Notes under the pieces: model-generated
What the model was told of the DNA's origin: nothing
Seen by the model: only the letters and a program-made list of their open reading frames with translations
The model's database searches: none
Source of the DNA: Pseudomonadota bacterium
GTDB taxonomy: Bacteria > Pseudomonadota > Gammaproteobacteria > Xanthomonadales > Rhodanobacteraceae
DNA length: 64,000 nucleotides
Direction: 5' to 3'
NCBI GenBank assembly: GCA_018240505.1
Contig: JAFEFQ010000252.1
Coordinates: 1-64,000, forward strand
Part shown: piece after piece, positions 42,763 to 50,502 of the stretch
How positions within the stretch are numbered: the first letter of the stretch is position 1
How the letters are laid out: each line of letters opens with the position of its first letter
Position numbers and translations under genes: made by a program

Positions 42763-44771
42763 GGCGCGAGCGCATCCGCGGCAGTGGCGGCCGTGATCGC
42801 GGCCGGTACGGGAGCGGGCGCTTCGCTGCGTGCGGGCAGCGTGCGAAAACGCCGGTCGGCCGCGGCGACGAAGCCGCCGAGCATCATCATCAGCCCGCCG
42901 AGCCAGATCCAGCGCACGAAAGGTTTCACGTAGATGCGCACGGCCCAGGCGCCCGTAGCCTGTCCTGAGCCTGTCGAAGGATCGAGCGACTCGCCGAGCG
43001 CGACATAAACATCGCGGAACAGCCCGGGCTGGATGTCGGCCTTGGTCTGCACCGGCGCGTTGCCGGAATACTGGCGCTTCTGCGGATTGAGCGTGCCGAT
43101 GAGCCGGCCGTCACGCGACACTTCGATCACGCCCTGCTCGGCGCGGAAGTTCGGGCCTTGCGCGGGCGCGACGCCGTTGAATTTGAAGTCGAGTCCGGCG
43201 ATGCGTTTCGTCTCGCCCGGCGCCATGCGTACGTCCGATTCCACGCTGGTCGACTCGGTGATCAGCACGCCGGCGAGGAAGATCGCGACGCCGAAGTGCG
43301 CGGCGATCATGCCGAGCATCTCCGGCGTGTAGCGGCGGCCGCGCGGCGCTTCGCGCCAGCGCTTGAGCGCGTACAGCGCGATGCCGGCGCCGACCCACAG
43401 GCTGGCGGCGACGCCGGCCAAGGCGCGCGGATGCAGGTCGCCGGCGAGCAGCCACGCCGCGAGCGCGCAGACCGCGGCGAGCGCGAAGGCGGGGGCGAGC
43501 GCGCGCGACGTCGCGCGCCAGTCGCCGGCGGCCCAGCGCAAGAACGGCCCGAACGGAATCAGCAGCACGACCGGCAGCATCAGCAGCACGAACATGAAGC
43601 CGAAGTACGGCGGCCCGACCGAGATGCGGCCGACGCCGAGCGCGTCGCCGATCAGCGGGTACAGCGTGCCGAGCAGCACCATCGCCGCGGCGCAGGCGAA
43701 CAGCAGGTTGTTGATCAGCAGCAGGGTCTCGCGCGAGAGCATCTGGAACGGCTTGCCGCCGGCGACCTTCGGCGCGCGCAGCGCGTAGATCGTCAGCGAG
43801 CCGCCGACGACGAGCGTGAGGAAGGCGAGGATGAACAGGCCGCGCTTCGGATCGCTCGCGAACGCGTGCACGCTGGTCAGCACGCCCGAGCGCACGAGGA
43901 AGGTGCCGAGCAGCGACAGCGAGAACGCGAAGATCGACAGCAGCAGCGTCCATGCGCGGAACGAGCCGCGTTTCTCCGTCACCGCCTGCGAGTGGATCAG
44001 CGCAGTGCCTACGAGCCACGGCATAAACGAGGCGTTTTCGACCGGGTCCCAGAACCACCAACCGCCCCAGCCGAGCACGTAGTAGGCCCACCAGCTGCCG
44101 AGCGTGATGCCGAGCGTGAGGAACGCCCAGGCGACGTTCGTCCACGGCCGCGCCCAGCGGATCCAGGCGACGTCGAGCTCGCCGCCGAGCAGCGCCGCGA
44201 TCGCGAACGCGAATGCGACCGAGAAGCCCACGTAGCCCATGTACAGCATCGGCGGATGCATGATCAGGCCGGGGTCCTGCAGGATCGGATTGAGGTCGGC
44301 GCCGTCGGGCAGTCCGGGAATGTGCCGCGCGAACGGATTCGAGGTGAAGATCGTGAACGCGAGGAATCCCGCGGCGACGAAACCGAGCACGCCGAGTACG
44401 CGCGCGATGAACGGATCGGGCAGGCGCCGGCTGAACGCGGCTACGGCGAGCGTCCACACGTTGAGGATCAGGACCCACAGCAGCAGCGAACCCTCGTGCG
44501 CGCCCCAGACCGCGGAGAAGCGGTAGTACCAAGGCAGGGCCAGGTTGGAATTCTGCGCGACGTAGCGGACCGAGAAGTCCTGGGTCAGAAACGCGACCGT
44601 CAGCACGCCGAACGCGAGCGCGACGAACACGAACTGGCCCGCGGCGATCGGCCGCGCCGTCGCGATCAGCGCGGCGTTGCCGCGCCACGCGCCGATGAGC
44701 GGCAGCGTGCATTGCGCGAACGCGAGCAGCAGCGCCAGGATCAGGGCGAATTGGCCGAGTTCGGGGAGCAT
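42759..44771 (-). CDS. ccmF: Heme lyase CcmF
   Basis: CcmF is the integral-membrane core that attaches heme to apocytochrome c. The 670-residue protein has many transmembrane helices and the WWD domain WGGWWFWDPVENASFMPWL. Conserved histidines lie in LWGAHEGS (as WGAHEGSLLLW) and HPPMLYMGYVG. Near the C terminus (residues 597-606) an extra DPSTGSGQAT is the translation of a dispersed repeat (42954-42983). ccmA-E are not adjacent and must lie elsewhere. The gene directly follows the multiheme cytochrome operon. Confidence 0.96.
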   Translation of the reverse strand: MLPELGQFALILALLLAFAQCTLPLIGAWRGNAALIATARPIAAGQFVFVALAFGVLTVAFLTQDFSVRYVAQNSNLALPWYYRFSAVWGAHEGSLLLWVLILNVWTLAVAAFSRRLPDPFIARVLGVLGFVAAGFLAFTIFTSNPFARHIPGLPDGADLNPILQDPGLIMHPPMLYMGYVGFSVAFAFAIAALLGGELDVAWIRWARPWTNVAWAFLTLGITLGSWWAYYVLGWGGWWFWDPVENASFMPWLVGTALIHSQAVTEKRGSFRAWTLLLSIFAFSLSLLGTFLVRSGVLTSVHAFASDPKRGLFILAFLTLVVGGSLTIYALRAPKVAGGKPFQMLSRETLLLINNLLFACAAAMVLLGTLYPLIGDALGVGRISVGPPYFGFMFVLLMLPVVLLIPFGPFLRWAAGDWRATSRALAPAFALAAVCALAAWLLAGDLHPRALAGVAASLWVGAGIALYALKRWREAPRGRRYTPEMLGMIAAHFGVAIFLAGVLITESTSVESDVRMAPGETKRIAGLDFKFNGVAPAQGPNFRAEQGVIEVSRDGRLIGTLNPQKRQYSGNAPVQTKADIQPGLFRDVYVALGESLDPSTGSGQATGAWAVRIYVKPFVRWIWLGGLMMMLGGFVAAADRRFRTLPARSEAPAPVPAAITAATAADALAP
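42954..42983. repeat. Dispersed repeat fragment inserted in frame in ccmF
   Basis: GATCCTTCGACAGGCTCAGG, read on the minus strand, is the core of a very widespread proteobacterial palindromic repeat. Here it adds ten codons (DPSTGSGQAT) between ALGESL and GAWAVRIYVKPF, where CcmF proteins normally have two or three residues. The frame is preserved. Confidence 0.75.
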
Positions 44772-44894
44772 GGGTGGTCGAAGCGAAGCAGGAAAGAAGT
44801 CGAACTGGAAATTTTAGCGCTAGTGTGTCGTTCGTGCGCCTCGGGCGAAAAGAAAATCAAGACGCGGTGCGGGTTTCGACAAGCAGAAAAGCAA

Positions 44895-44920
44895 CAAGGG
44901 CGCGACGAATCGCGCCCTTG
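44895..44920 (-). terminator. Hairpin terminator between the cytochrome operon and ccmF
   Basis: CAAGGGCGCGA and TCGCGCCCTTG form a perfect 11-bp stem around a 4-nt loop, 23 bp after the HiPIP stop. On the minus strand it is followed by TTGCTTTTCTGC, a weak T-tract. It may end most transcripts while letting some continue into ccmFGHI. Confidence 0.7.
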
Positions 44921-44943
44921 CGCCGGGGGGCCTCTGCTCGCGG

Positions 44944-45300
44944 TCAGGCTTTCTTCGCGTGCGCCGAGCACCAGCCCTTGGCGTTGACCGCTTTGCCGGG
45001 AAACAACTGGCAACCGCCCCATGCGGCAGCGCCGCCCTGGTAGAAATTGCAGTTGGCGCAATCGTTGCCGGCGGCGTAGGTCGGGAACTTCGCCTTGTCG
45101 GCCTTGGTCGCGTCCTCGACGTAACCGAGTGTCTGCGCGGTCGGGTCGGTCGGCGAGAGATGCGGCAGGTCGTCGGCGCGCGCCTGCTTCGGCAGCACGC
45201 TCGCGAGTGCGGCGGCGCCGATCGCGGTGCCCGCGCCGACGAAGAAACGGCGACGGCTCTGGTCGGTTGCGGAAACATTCGGTTGATCGGTCTTTTTCAT
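44944..45300 (-). CDS. High-potential iron-sulfur protein (HiPIP, PioC-like)
   Basis: The 118-residue precursor has a Tat signal (SRRRFFVGAGTAIGAAALAS). The mature part has four cluster cysteines: NDCANCNFYQ, WGGCQLFP and KGWCSA, in the HiPIP order C-x2-C-x12-C-x13-C. HiPIPs carry one [4Fe-4S] centre at high potential and shuttle electrons in the periplasm. It closes the duplicated decaheme/barrel/cytochrome operon. In Rhodopseudomonas palustris the equivalent PioC carries electrons from the PioAB conduit during Fe(II) oxidation, so the same role is plausible here. Confidence 0.9.
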   Translation of the reverse strand: MKKTDQPNVSATDQSRRRFFVGAGTAIGAAALASVLPKQARADDLPHLSPTDPTAQTLGYVEDATKADKAKFPTYAAGNDCANCNFYQGGAAAWGGCQLFPGKAVNAKGWCSAHAKKA

Positions 45301-45347
45301 GATGTCACCCTTGCTGGCAGTGGAGATGCTGGCTGTGGAGCGTCCGT

Positions 45348-46064
45348 TCAGGGCGTCGGCTGCGGAGGAAGCGAGGCTAGCCAAGCGGCGACGGCCTGAA
45401 TCGAACTGTCGTCTAGTGTACGCGCAACGCTGTGCATGATGAAGTCGTTGCTGCTGTGATTGGGCAAACCATTGCGGAAATTGTTCAGGCGCGAGACGAC
45501 GTACGCGGCATGCTGGCCACGCAGGGCAGGCCAGGCGAGATATTGTTTGCCGTCGCTTGCGGCGACGCCGTTCGCGTCCGCGCCATGACAGCCGGCGCAG
45601 GGTGGGACACCGCGCGCCGGGTCGCCTTGCTTGAAGATCGCCTCGCCCTCGGTCGCGGCAGGCGTGGCGACAGGCGGTGCAGGCGCGGTCGGTGCCTGCG
45701 CGGCGAAGAACGCGGCGAGGTTGCGCAGGTCGATGTCGTTCAAGCCGGCGACGATGGCCAGCATCGGCGCCTGCGCGATGTAGGGATCCTTCGGGTCGGC
45801 GTGCTTGAAGGCGTCGAGGCGATGGTAGAGGAAATCGGCGCGCTGGCCGGCCAGGCGCGGGAAGTTCGGCACGATGGCGTTGCCGTTCGGGCCGTGGCAG
45901 GCGGTGCACACTGCAGCCTTGGTGGCGCCTGCTGCCGCGTCGCCCTGGATCGGTTCGATCTGGCGCAGGTCCACGTAGTCGGCCGCAGGGGTCGGCGGCG
46001 CAAAGCCGGCGGCGAGCAGGGCGAAGAGCGGCAGGGTGACTCGGCGATGCATCGAGATCTTCAT
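45348..46064 (-). CDS. Periplasmic diheme cytochrome c (c4-like), module copy 1
   Basis: The 238-residue precursor has a signal peptide (RVTLPLFALLAAGFAPPTPAA) and two cytochrome c domains, each with one CxxCH: VCTACHGPNGNAIVPNFPRLAGQ and CAGCHGADANG. Methionines in QAPMLA and DFIMHS are the likely distal ligands. The two-domain cytochrome c4 type fits a soluble carrier between the outer-membrane conduit and the respiratory chain. It starts 10 bp after mtrB copy 1. It is a paralogue of 49750-50502, sharing the VEPIQGD/IEPIQGD and TLDD(S/E)SIQAVAAWLA blocks. Confidence 0.92.
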   Translation of the reverse strand: MKISMHRRVTLPLFALLAAGFAPPTPAADYVDLRQIEPIQGDAAAGATKAAVCTACHGPNGNAIVPNFPRLAGQRADFLYHRLDAFKHADPKDPYIAQAPMLAIVAGLNDIDLRNLAAFFAAQAPTAPAPPVATPAATEGEAIFKQGDPARGVPPCAGCHGADANGVAASDGKQYLAWPALRGQHAAYVVSRLNNFRNGLPNHSSNDFIMHSVARTLDDSSIQAVAAWLASLPPQPTP

Positions 46065-46074
46065 GTGCTGCGCC

Positions 46075-48606
46075 TCACAGGGTCACATTGAGCAGCAGGC
46101 CGACCAGGTTTTGCTTGTAGCTTTGCGGACCGCCATCGGTGTACAGCGTGTTCTGGTTCGGGACGACCAGGCTCTGTTGCAGACCTTCGTAATGCCAATC
46201 GTAGATGCGGCCGATTTCGTAGTTGTCGAACAGGCGCAGCGACACGCGCTGGTTGATCGCAATGGTCGATCCGACGGTGACGGAATTGACGCGGTACGTC
46301 GTCGGCGCCATGCCGTTGCCCATCGTCGCGTACAACACGTCGGCAGAGAGGGGGGCGAAGTTGGCGCCGATCGCACCGCCCGATGCCGCCGTGTAGAACA
46401 GATGGCCGCGCGCGTAGATGTAGTTCCACGAGAAGTCGAAGCTGGCGCGGCGCCAGCGGTGCAGGGCGGTCAAGCCGGCCGAGTAGTTGCGTTCGCGGTC
46501 GGACTGCGACCAGCGGTCGGCCAGCGGATAGGACTCACAACCCAGCGGCGCGCAGCCTGGGTTGTTGCTGTCGTTCGGGAAGCCCGCGACGCTGGCCTGA
46601 TCGAGCCTGGAGTGGTCGAGTCCGGCGAAGGCGCTGAAGCTGTCGGTCGTTGTCGGCGTCCATTCGGCCGAGATCTGCATGGCGTAGGTGAAGTAACCTT
46701 GGCGACCGACCTGGACGCCGCGGTAGACATTGTAGTCGCCGCGGAATGAGGCGCTGATCGAGAGGTCATTGCGCAGCGCCAGCGTCGCCATCAGATCGAT
46801 CTTGTTTTCCTTGCGGTCGGAGATGTCGTACTTGCGCAGCGCATCGACGGTGCCGACCGGCGCCACGCTGTTCGGGAAGGCGGCGAGATAGGCGGGCAGC
46901 TCGAAGGCGAAACCGTAATCCCAGACATCCTGGCGGTAGAGATCGCCGCTCTGGTGCAGCCATGTGTAGTTGACGCGAAGGGTCAGCCAATCCAGCGTCT
47001 TGTCGACCCAGGTCAGCTTGAGGCTGTTGTCGTCGACGCGTGTGCGTTCGCGGCTGCCCGGCTTGTAGCGGTCGAAGTTGTAGACGGCGCCGAGCGTGTC
47101 GTGATCGCCGACTTTCCAGGTCGCGCCGCCGTAGAGGTTGTATTCCTCGTAGGGGAGAATCCACGGCTTGACGCGCCCGAGCACGCCGAGGGTCGGGTAT
47201 GGGCCGCTGTAGGAAAACGGGACACCCAGTGCGGCGAGCCAGCCGTTTTCTCCGACGTAGCCATACTGGCCGGTCTGCGGGTTGTAGGCGACGTAGTGGT
47301 TCTCGTAGTCCTGCTTGTAGTACTTGATGCCGCTGCTGAAGCTCCAGTTCTTGATCGGCTGGATCGTGGCTTTCAGTTCGGCGAGCTGGTTGCGCTGGGT
47401 CACGTTGGCGTTGGGCTGCGATAGCGCCGCGCTCGTATTCCACTTGCTGCAATCGAATCTGCCGAGCAAGCCCTGGCAATTGGTCGGCGTGATCAGGCCG
47501 TCGGTTTGCCGCATCAGCACGTCGGAGAGCGTGAGCGACACTTCGCCGTTGAGCGGCAATACGCGCGTCAGCTGGGCATGCAGATTGTGATAGTCGTTGT
47601 CCGGCTCGGTCGACATCTGGCCGACCGTGGGCGTGGCGCCCGGCGTGATGAGGAAGGGCTGCTGGAATGTGTAGCTCTGGTACTTGTCGCGGTAGAACGA
47701 ACCGGAATAGCCGACGTCGAAGCGCCAGACCGCATCGACCCAGCGCACGCCGGCATTGAGACTGATCGTCGAATCGTTGATCGGTTTGACCGTTTCGATT
47801 ACGGCCCCGCCGGCCCCGGGAAGCCAGGATTCGCCGAACGGACCGCCGTAGGGCCGGCTGCCCTTGCGCTCCTCGTCGGTCATGTCGACGTAGATGGTGA
47901 GATTCGGCGTCAGCCACGCGCTGAGGTTCACGCCCTGCTTCTTGCGCGTGACTGCCAGCGTGCCATTCGGCAGCGCGTTGGAAACGGCGGCGACCTGCGC
48001 GGGCGTGCTCGCGCCGGCGACGAGCGAACTCGGCAGCGTCAATGTGCCGGTGCCGGTGCCGTTCCAGATCGAGCGCGCGTTGGTCGACAGGATGTTCGGC
48101 ATGTCGCGGACGAACGCCTGCACCTTGTACGCGCCGGCCTTGCCGTAAACGGCCTGGTAGTACTGGTCCTCCTCGCTGATGCGGCTGCCGCGCACTTCGG
48201 CATAGCTGCCGTCGGACGGGTTCTCGAAATGGACGTCGAGCAAGCCGAGGATCGCCTTGTCACCCCGCCAGTCGGCATAGCGGTTCCAGAGCGCGTAAGG
48301 ATGGTCGCCGATGCCCGTATAGCCGACCTGCAGCACGCCGTAGTAGAGCCATTCGCCGAGTTCGTGGGCCAGCGGGGACTCGCTGGGGCAGTTGTAAAGA
48401 TTGCCGGTCGGCGTGTGGTGCTGCAGCGGCGACAGCCAGCTCGTGCCGTCCGCATCGCAGCTTTCCGGATTCATGCCGCCGGTCGGGTCGAGCTTGTTGC
48501 CGCGCCAGGTGTCGACGCCGATGCCGCTGTCGGCATGGGCGACGGCGCCCGTCGCGACCATGCAGACCAGTGCGGGCAGGCGGAGCGAAGATGACTTCTT
48601 CGGCAT
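46075..48606 (-). CDS. MtrB/PioB-family decaheme-associated outer-membrane barrel, copy 1
   Basis: The 843-residue precursor has a signal peptide (LPALVCMVATGAVAHA) and then DSGIGVDTWRGNKLDPTGG. Long alternating aromatic strands follow (WRFDVGYSGSFYRDKYQSY, DNDYHNLHAQLTRVLPL, KWSFSS-like repeats), and it ends QNLVGLLLNVTL with a barrel-closing C terminus. MtrB/PioB proteins form a large outer-membrane pore that holds a decaheme cytochrome. Its gene follows its decaheme partner by 15 bp. It is paralogous to 50499-53075, with stretches of identical DNA near the N terminus. Confidence 0.93.
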   Translation of the reverse strand: MPKKSSSLRLPALVCMVATGAVAHADSGIGVDTWRGNKLDPTGGMNPESCDADGTSWLSPLQHHTPTGNLYNCPSESPLAHELGEWLYYGVLQVGYTGIGDHPYALWNRYADWRGDKAILGLLDVHFENPSDGSYAEVRGSRISEEDQYYQAVYGKAGAYKVQAFVRDMPNILSTNARSIWNGTGTGTLTLPSSLVAGASTPAQVAAVSNALPNGTLAVTRKKQGVNLSAWLTPNLTIYVDMTDEERKGSRPYGGPFGESWLPGAGGAVIETVKPINDSTISLNAGVRWVDAVWRFDVGYSGSFYRDKYQSYTFQQPFLITPGATPTVGQMSTEPDNDYHNLHAQLTRVLPLNGEVSLTLSDVLMRQTDGLITPTNCQGLLGRFDCSKWNTSAALSQPNANVTQRNQLAELKATIQPIKNWSFSSGIKYYKQDYENHYVAYNPQTGQYGYVGENGWLAALGVPFSYSGPYPTLGVLGRVKPWILPYEEYNLYGGATWKVGDHDTLGAVYNFDRYKPGSRERTRVDDNSLKLTWVDKTLDWLTLRVNYTWLHQSGDLYRQDVWDYGFAFELPAYLAAFPNSVAPVGTVDALRKYDISDRKENKIDLMATLALRNDLSISASFRGDYNVYRGVQVGRQGYFTYAMQISAEWTPTTTDSFSAFAGLDHSRLDQASVAGFPNDSNNPGCAPLGCESYPLADRWSQSDRERNYSAGLTALHRWRRASFDFSWNYIYARGHLFYTAASGGAIGANFAPLSADVLYATMGNGMAPTTYRVNSVTVGSTIAINQRVSLRLFDNYEIGRIYDWHYEGLQQSLVVPNQNTLYTDGGPQSYKQNLVGLLLNVTL

Positions 48607-48621
48607 GATCGATCCTCCGGC

Positions 48622-49704
48622 TTATTGGTGGAAGCGCGGGCCGGACGGCGCGTTCGATCCGTGGATGCTGGCGTGGCAGGTGAGACAGCCGCGACCGATC
48701 ATCTGCGGTTCGGGGCGCGCGCCGTTGGCCGTGCCCTGGCGCGTCTGCAAGCCGCCGGCGTGGGCGCTGGAGGCATGGCACTGCTGGCACAGCGCCGGTA
48801 TCGGCAGAGTCAGCAGCGTGTTGTTGTTCGAGCCGTGCGGCGTATGGCAATTGAGGCACGACTCGCGTACCGGCGGGTGCTCCCAGAGGAACGGACCGCG
48901 CTTTTCGGCGTGGCATTGCCAGCAGGTTTCGTTGACCGTGTTGGTCTTCGACAGCGGGAAGTTGAGCATCGGGTTGCCGTTGTTGGTCAGCGCCCCATGC
49001 GGGTTGTGGCAGTCGTCGCAGCTCATCTGGCCCTCGGGCAGCGGCATGTGCGAGCGACGGTCGAACTGCGCGCGGATATCCTTGTGGCAAGTCGCGCAGG
49101 TGTCGTTGATCGAGCGCTTGGCCATCGAGCCTTCGACCGAGAACTTCGCCATCGGATTGTGGCAGTCGCTGCACGACAGGCCGTTGCGCTGATGCACCGA
49201 GCCTGCCCAATGATCGCGCGGTCCGCCGGCGTGGCAGGTCAGACAGGTCTTGGTCTGCACCTCGATTGGGGTGCCGCCGTTTTTCGTGTAGGCGATGATC
49301 GAACCCTTCGCCTGCGGATTCTGCGCATGCGCCGAGCCGGGGCCGTGGCAGGCTTCGCACACCGGGATGTTCGGATCGGAACGATTGGCCACGTGCAGGC
49401 CGAGCGCGTGCAGCGTATGGGTGAAATGATCCGCTTCGAGCTGATGACAGGCTATGCAGGTTTTTTCGCCGACGGGCCTGGCATCCGGGGCCAGCGGATT
49501 GTCGGCGACGCGCGCGTTGGCGAAGCCCGGCGCCGGTCGCGGCAAATTCGGATCCGCTTGCTTCTCCGAGGAAAGATTGGTCGCCGGCAACGATTTGCCG
49601 ATGTCACCGTGCTGCTGGGCGCGGCCGATACCGGTCACGCCGAACACGAGTACACAACCGGCGAGCACTGCGGAGAACACAGCACCGCAACTGCGCAAAT
49701 CCAT
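48622..49704 (-). CDS. DmsE/MtrA/PioA-type decaheme cytochrome c, copy 1
   Basis: The 360-residue precursor has a signal peptide (VLAGCVLVFGVTGIGRAQ) and exactly ten CxxCH sites: CIACH, CEACH, CLTCH, CSDCH, CATCH, CDDCH, CWQCH, CLNCH, CQQCH and a final CLTCH. This is the periplasmic decaheme wire that sits inside MtrB/PioB. It ends ASIHGSNAPSGPRFH, as does copy 2. It starts 45 bp after the diheme cytochrome of module 2, so the modules are probably on one transcript. Confidence 0.96.
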   Translation of the reverse strand: MDLRSCGAVFSAVLAGCVLVFGVTGIGRAQQHGDIGKSLPATNLSSEKQADPNLPRPAPGFANARVADNPLAPDARPVGEKTCIACHQLEADHFTHTLHALGLHVANRSDPNIPVCEACHGPGSAHAQNPQAKGSIIAYTKNGGTPIEVQTKTCLTCHAGGPRDHWAGSVHQRNGLSCSDCHNPMAKFSVEGSMAKRSINDTCATCHKDIRAQFDRRSHMPLPEGQMSCDDCHNPHGALTNNGNPMLNFPLSKTNTVNETCWQCHAEKRGPFLWEHPPVRESCLNCHTPHGSNNNTLLTLPIPALCQQCHASSAHAGGLQTRQGTANGARPEPQMIGRGCLTCHASIHGSNAPSGPRFHQ

Positions 49705-49749
49705 TCGAATCTCCCGGCTCTGGCGTGGCTGGGGCTTGCCTGGATCCGT

Positions 49750-50502
49750 TCAGTGCTGCTCCTGCGGCGGCAATGCGGCAAGCCACGCGGCGACTGCCTG
49801 AATGGATTCGTCATCCAGTGTACGCGCAACGCCGGCCATTATGTAGTCGCCGCTGGCCCGGTACGGCCATCCGGCACGGTAGTTGGACAGGCGCGCGCTC
49901 AGGTATGGCGCATGCTGGCCGCGCAACGCGGGATAGACGAGATACTGGTCGCCTGCGGCGACCGGGCCGCCTTCGGCATTGGCGCCGTGGCAACCCTGGC
50001 AGGGCGGAATACCGCGCGCGGAATCTCCTTCACGGTAAAGTCGCTCACCTCTGGTCTCGCCGGGCGGCGTATTCGCCGCGGTGGGTGAGGGCATCGGTTT
50101 CTGCGCGGCGAAATAGGCCGCGAGGTTGTGCATGTCCGCCTCGCTCAGGGCCTGCGCCTGCACCGGCATCGGCGAGGCGGCGTAGTAGGGCAATTTGGCG
50201 TCGGCATGCTTGTATTCGGAAAGGCGCGAGTGCAGGTATTCGGCACGCTGGCCGGCAAGCTTCGGAAAGGTCGGCACGATCGCGTTGCCGTTCGGTCCAT
50301 GGCAGGCGACGCAGACGACGGCCTTCGCCGCGCCGGCGGCGACGTCGCCCTGGATCGGCTCGACCCGGCGCTGGTCGAGAAAGTCGGCGGCCGACGCGTT
50401 CGCGCCGGCGCAGGCCAGAAGCAACGTCGCGATCGCGCGCGGCGATGCGGTGCGGTCGAGCCGATGTGCGCGTTTCGCTGCGGTCTTCATCGCGGCTCTC
50501 AT
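49750..50502 (-). CDS. Periplasmic diheme cytochrome c (c4-like), module copy 2
   Basis: The 250-residue precursor has a signal peptide (AIATLLLACAGANASA) and two domains with VCVACHGPNGNAIVPTFPKLAGQ and PCQGCHGANAEG. Its likely Met ligands are in ASPMPVQ and YIMAGVA. The ATG at 50502 overlaps the mtrB copy 2 stop (ATGA). An ATG four codons later is an alternative. It is the paralogue of 45348-46064 and is followed by the second module. Confidence 0.92.
   Translation of the reverse strand: MRAAMKTAAKRAHRLDRTASPRAIATLLLACAGANASAADFLDQRRVEPIQGDVAAGAAKAVVCVACHGPNGNAIVPTFPKLAGQRAEYLHSRLSEYKHADAKLPYYAASPMPVQAQALSEADMHNLAAYFAAQKPMPSPTAANTPPGETRGERLYREGDSARGIPPCQGCHGANAEGGPVAAGDQYLVYPALRGQHAPYLSARLSNYRAGWPYRASGDYIMAGVARTLDDESIQAVAAWLAALPPQEQH

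Noticed and set aside
40494..44771. ccmFGHI as nrfEFG of a nitrite reductase locus
   Set aside because: No nrfA or nrfB is present. The proteins match CcmF, CcmG, CcmH and CcmI in order and size.
44895..44920. The GC-rich hairpin as a dispersed repeat instead of a terminator
   Set aside because: Its position 23 bp after a stop codon, perfect stem, four-base loop and following T-rich bases fit termination better, and no second copy is seen in the window.
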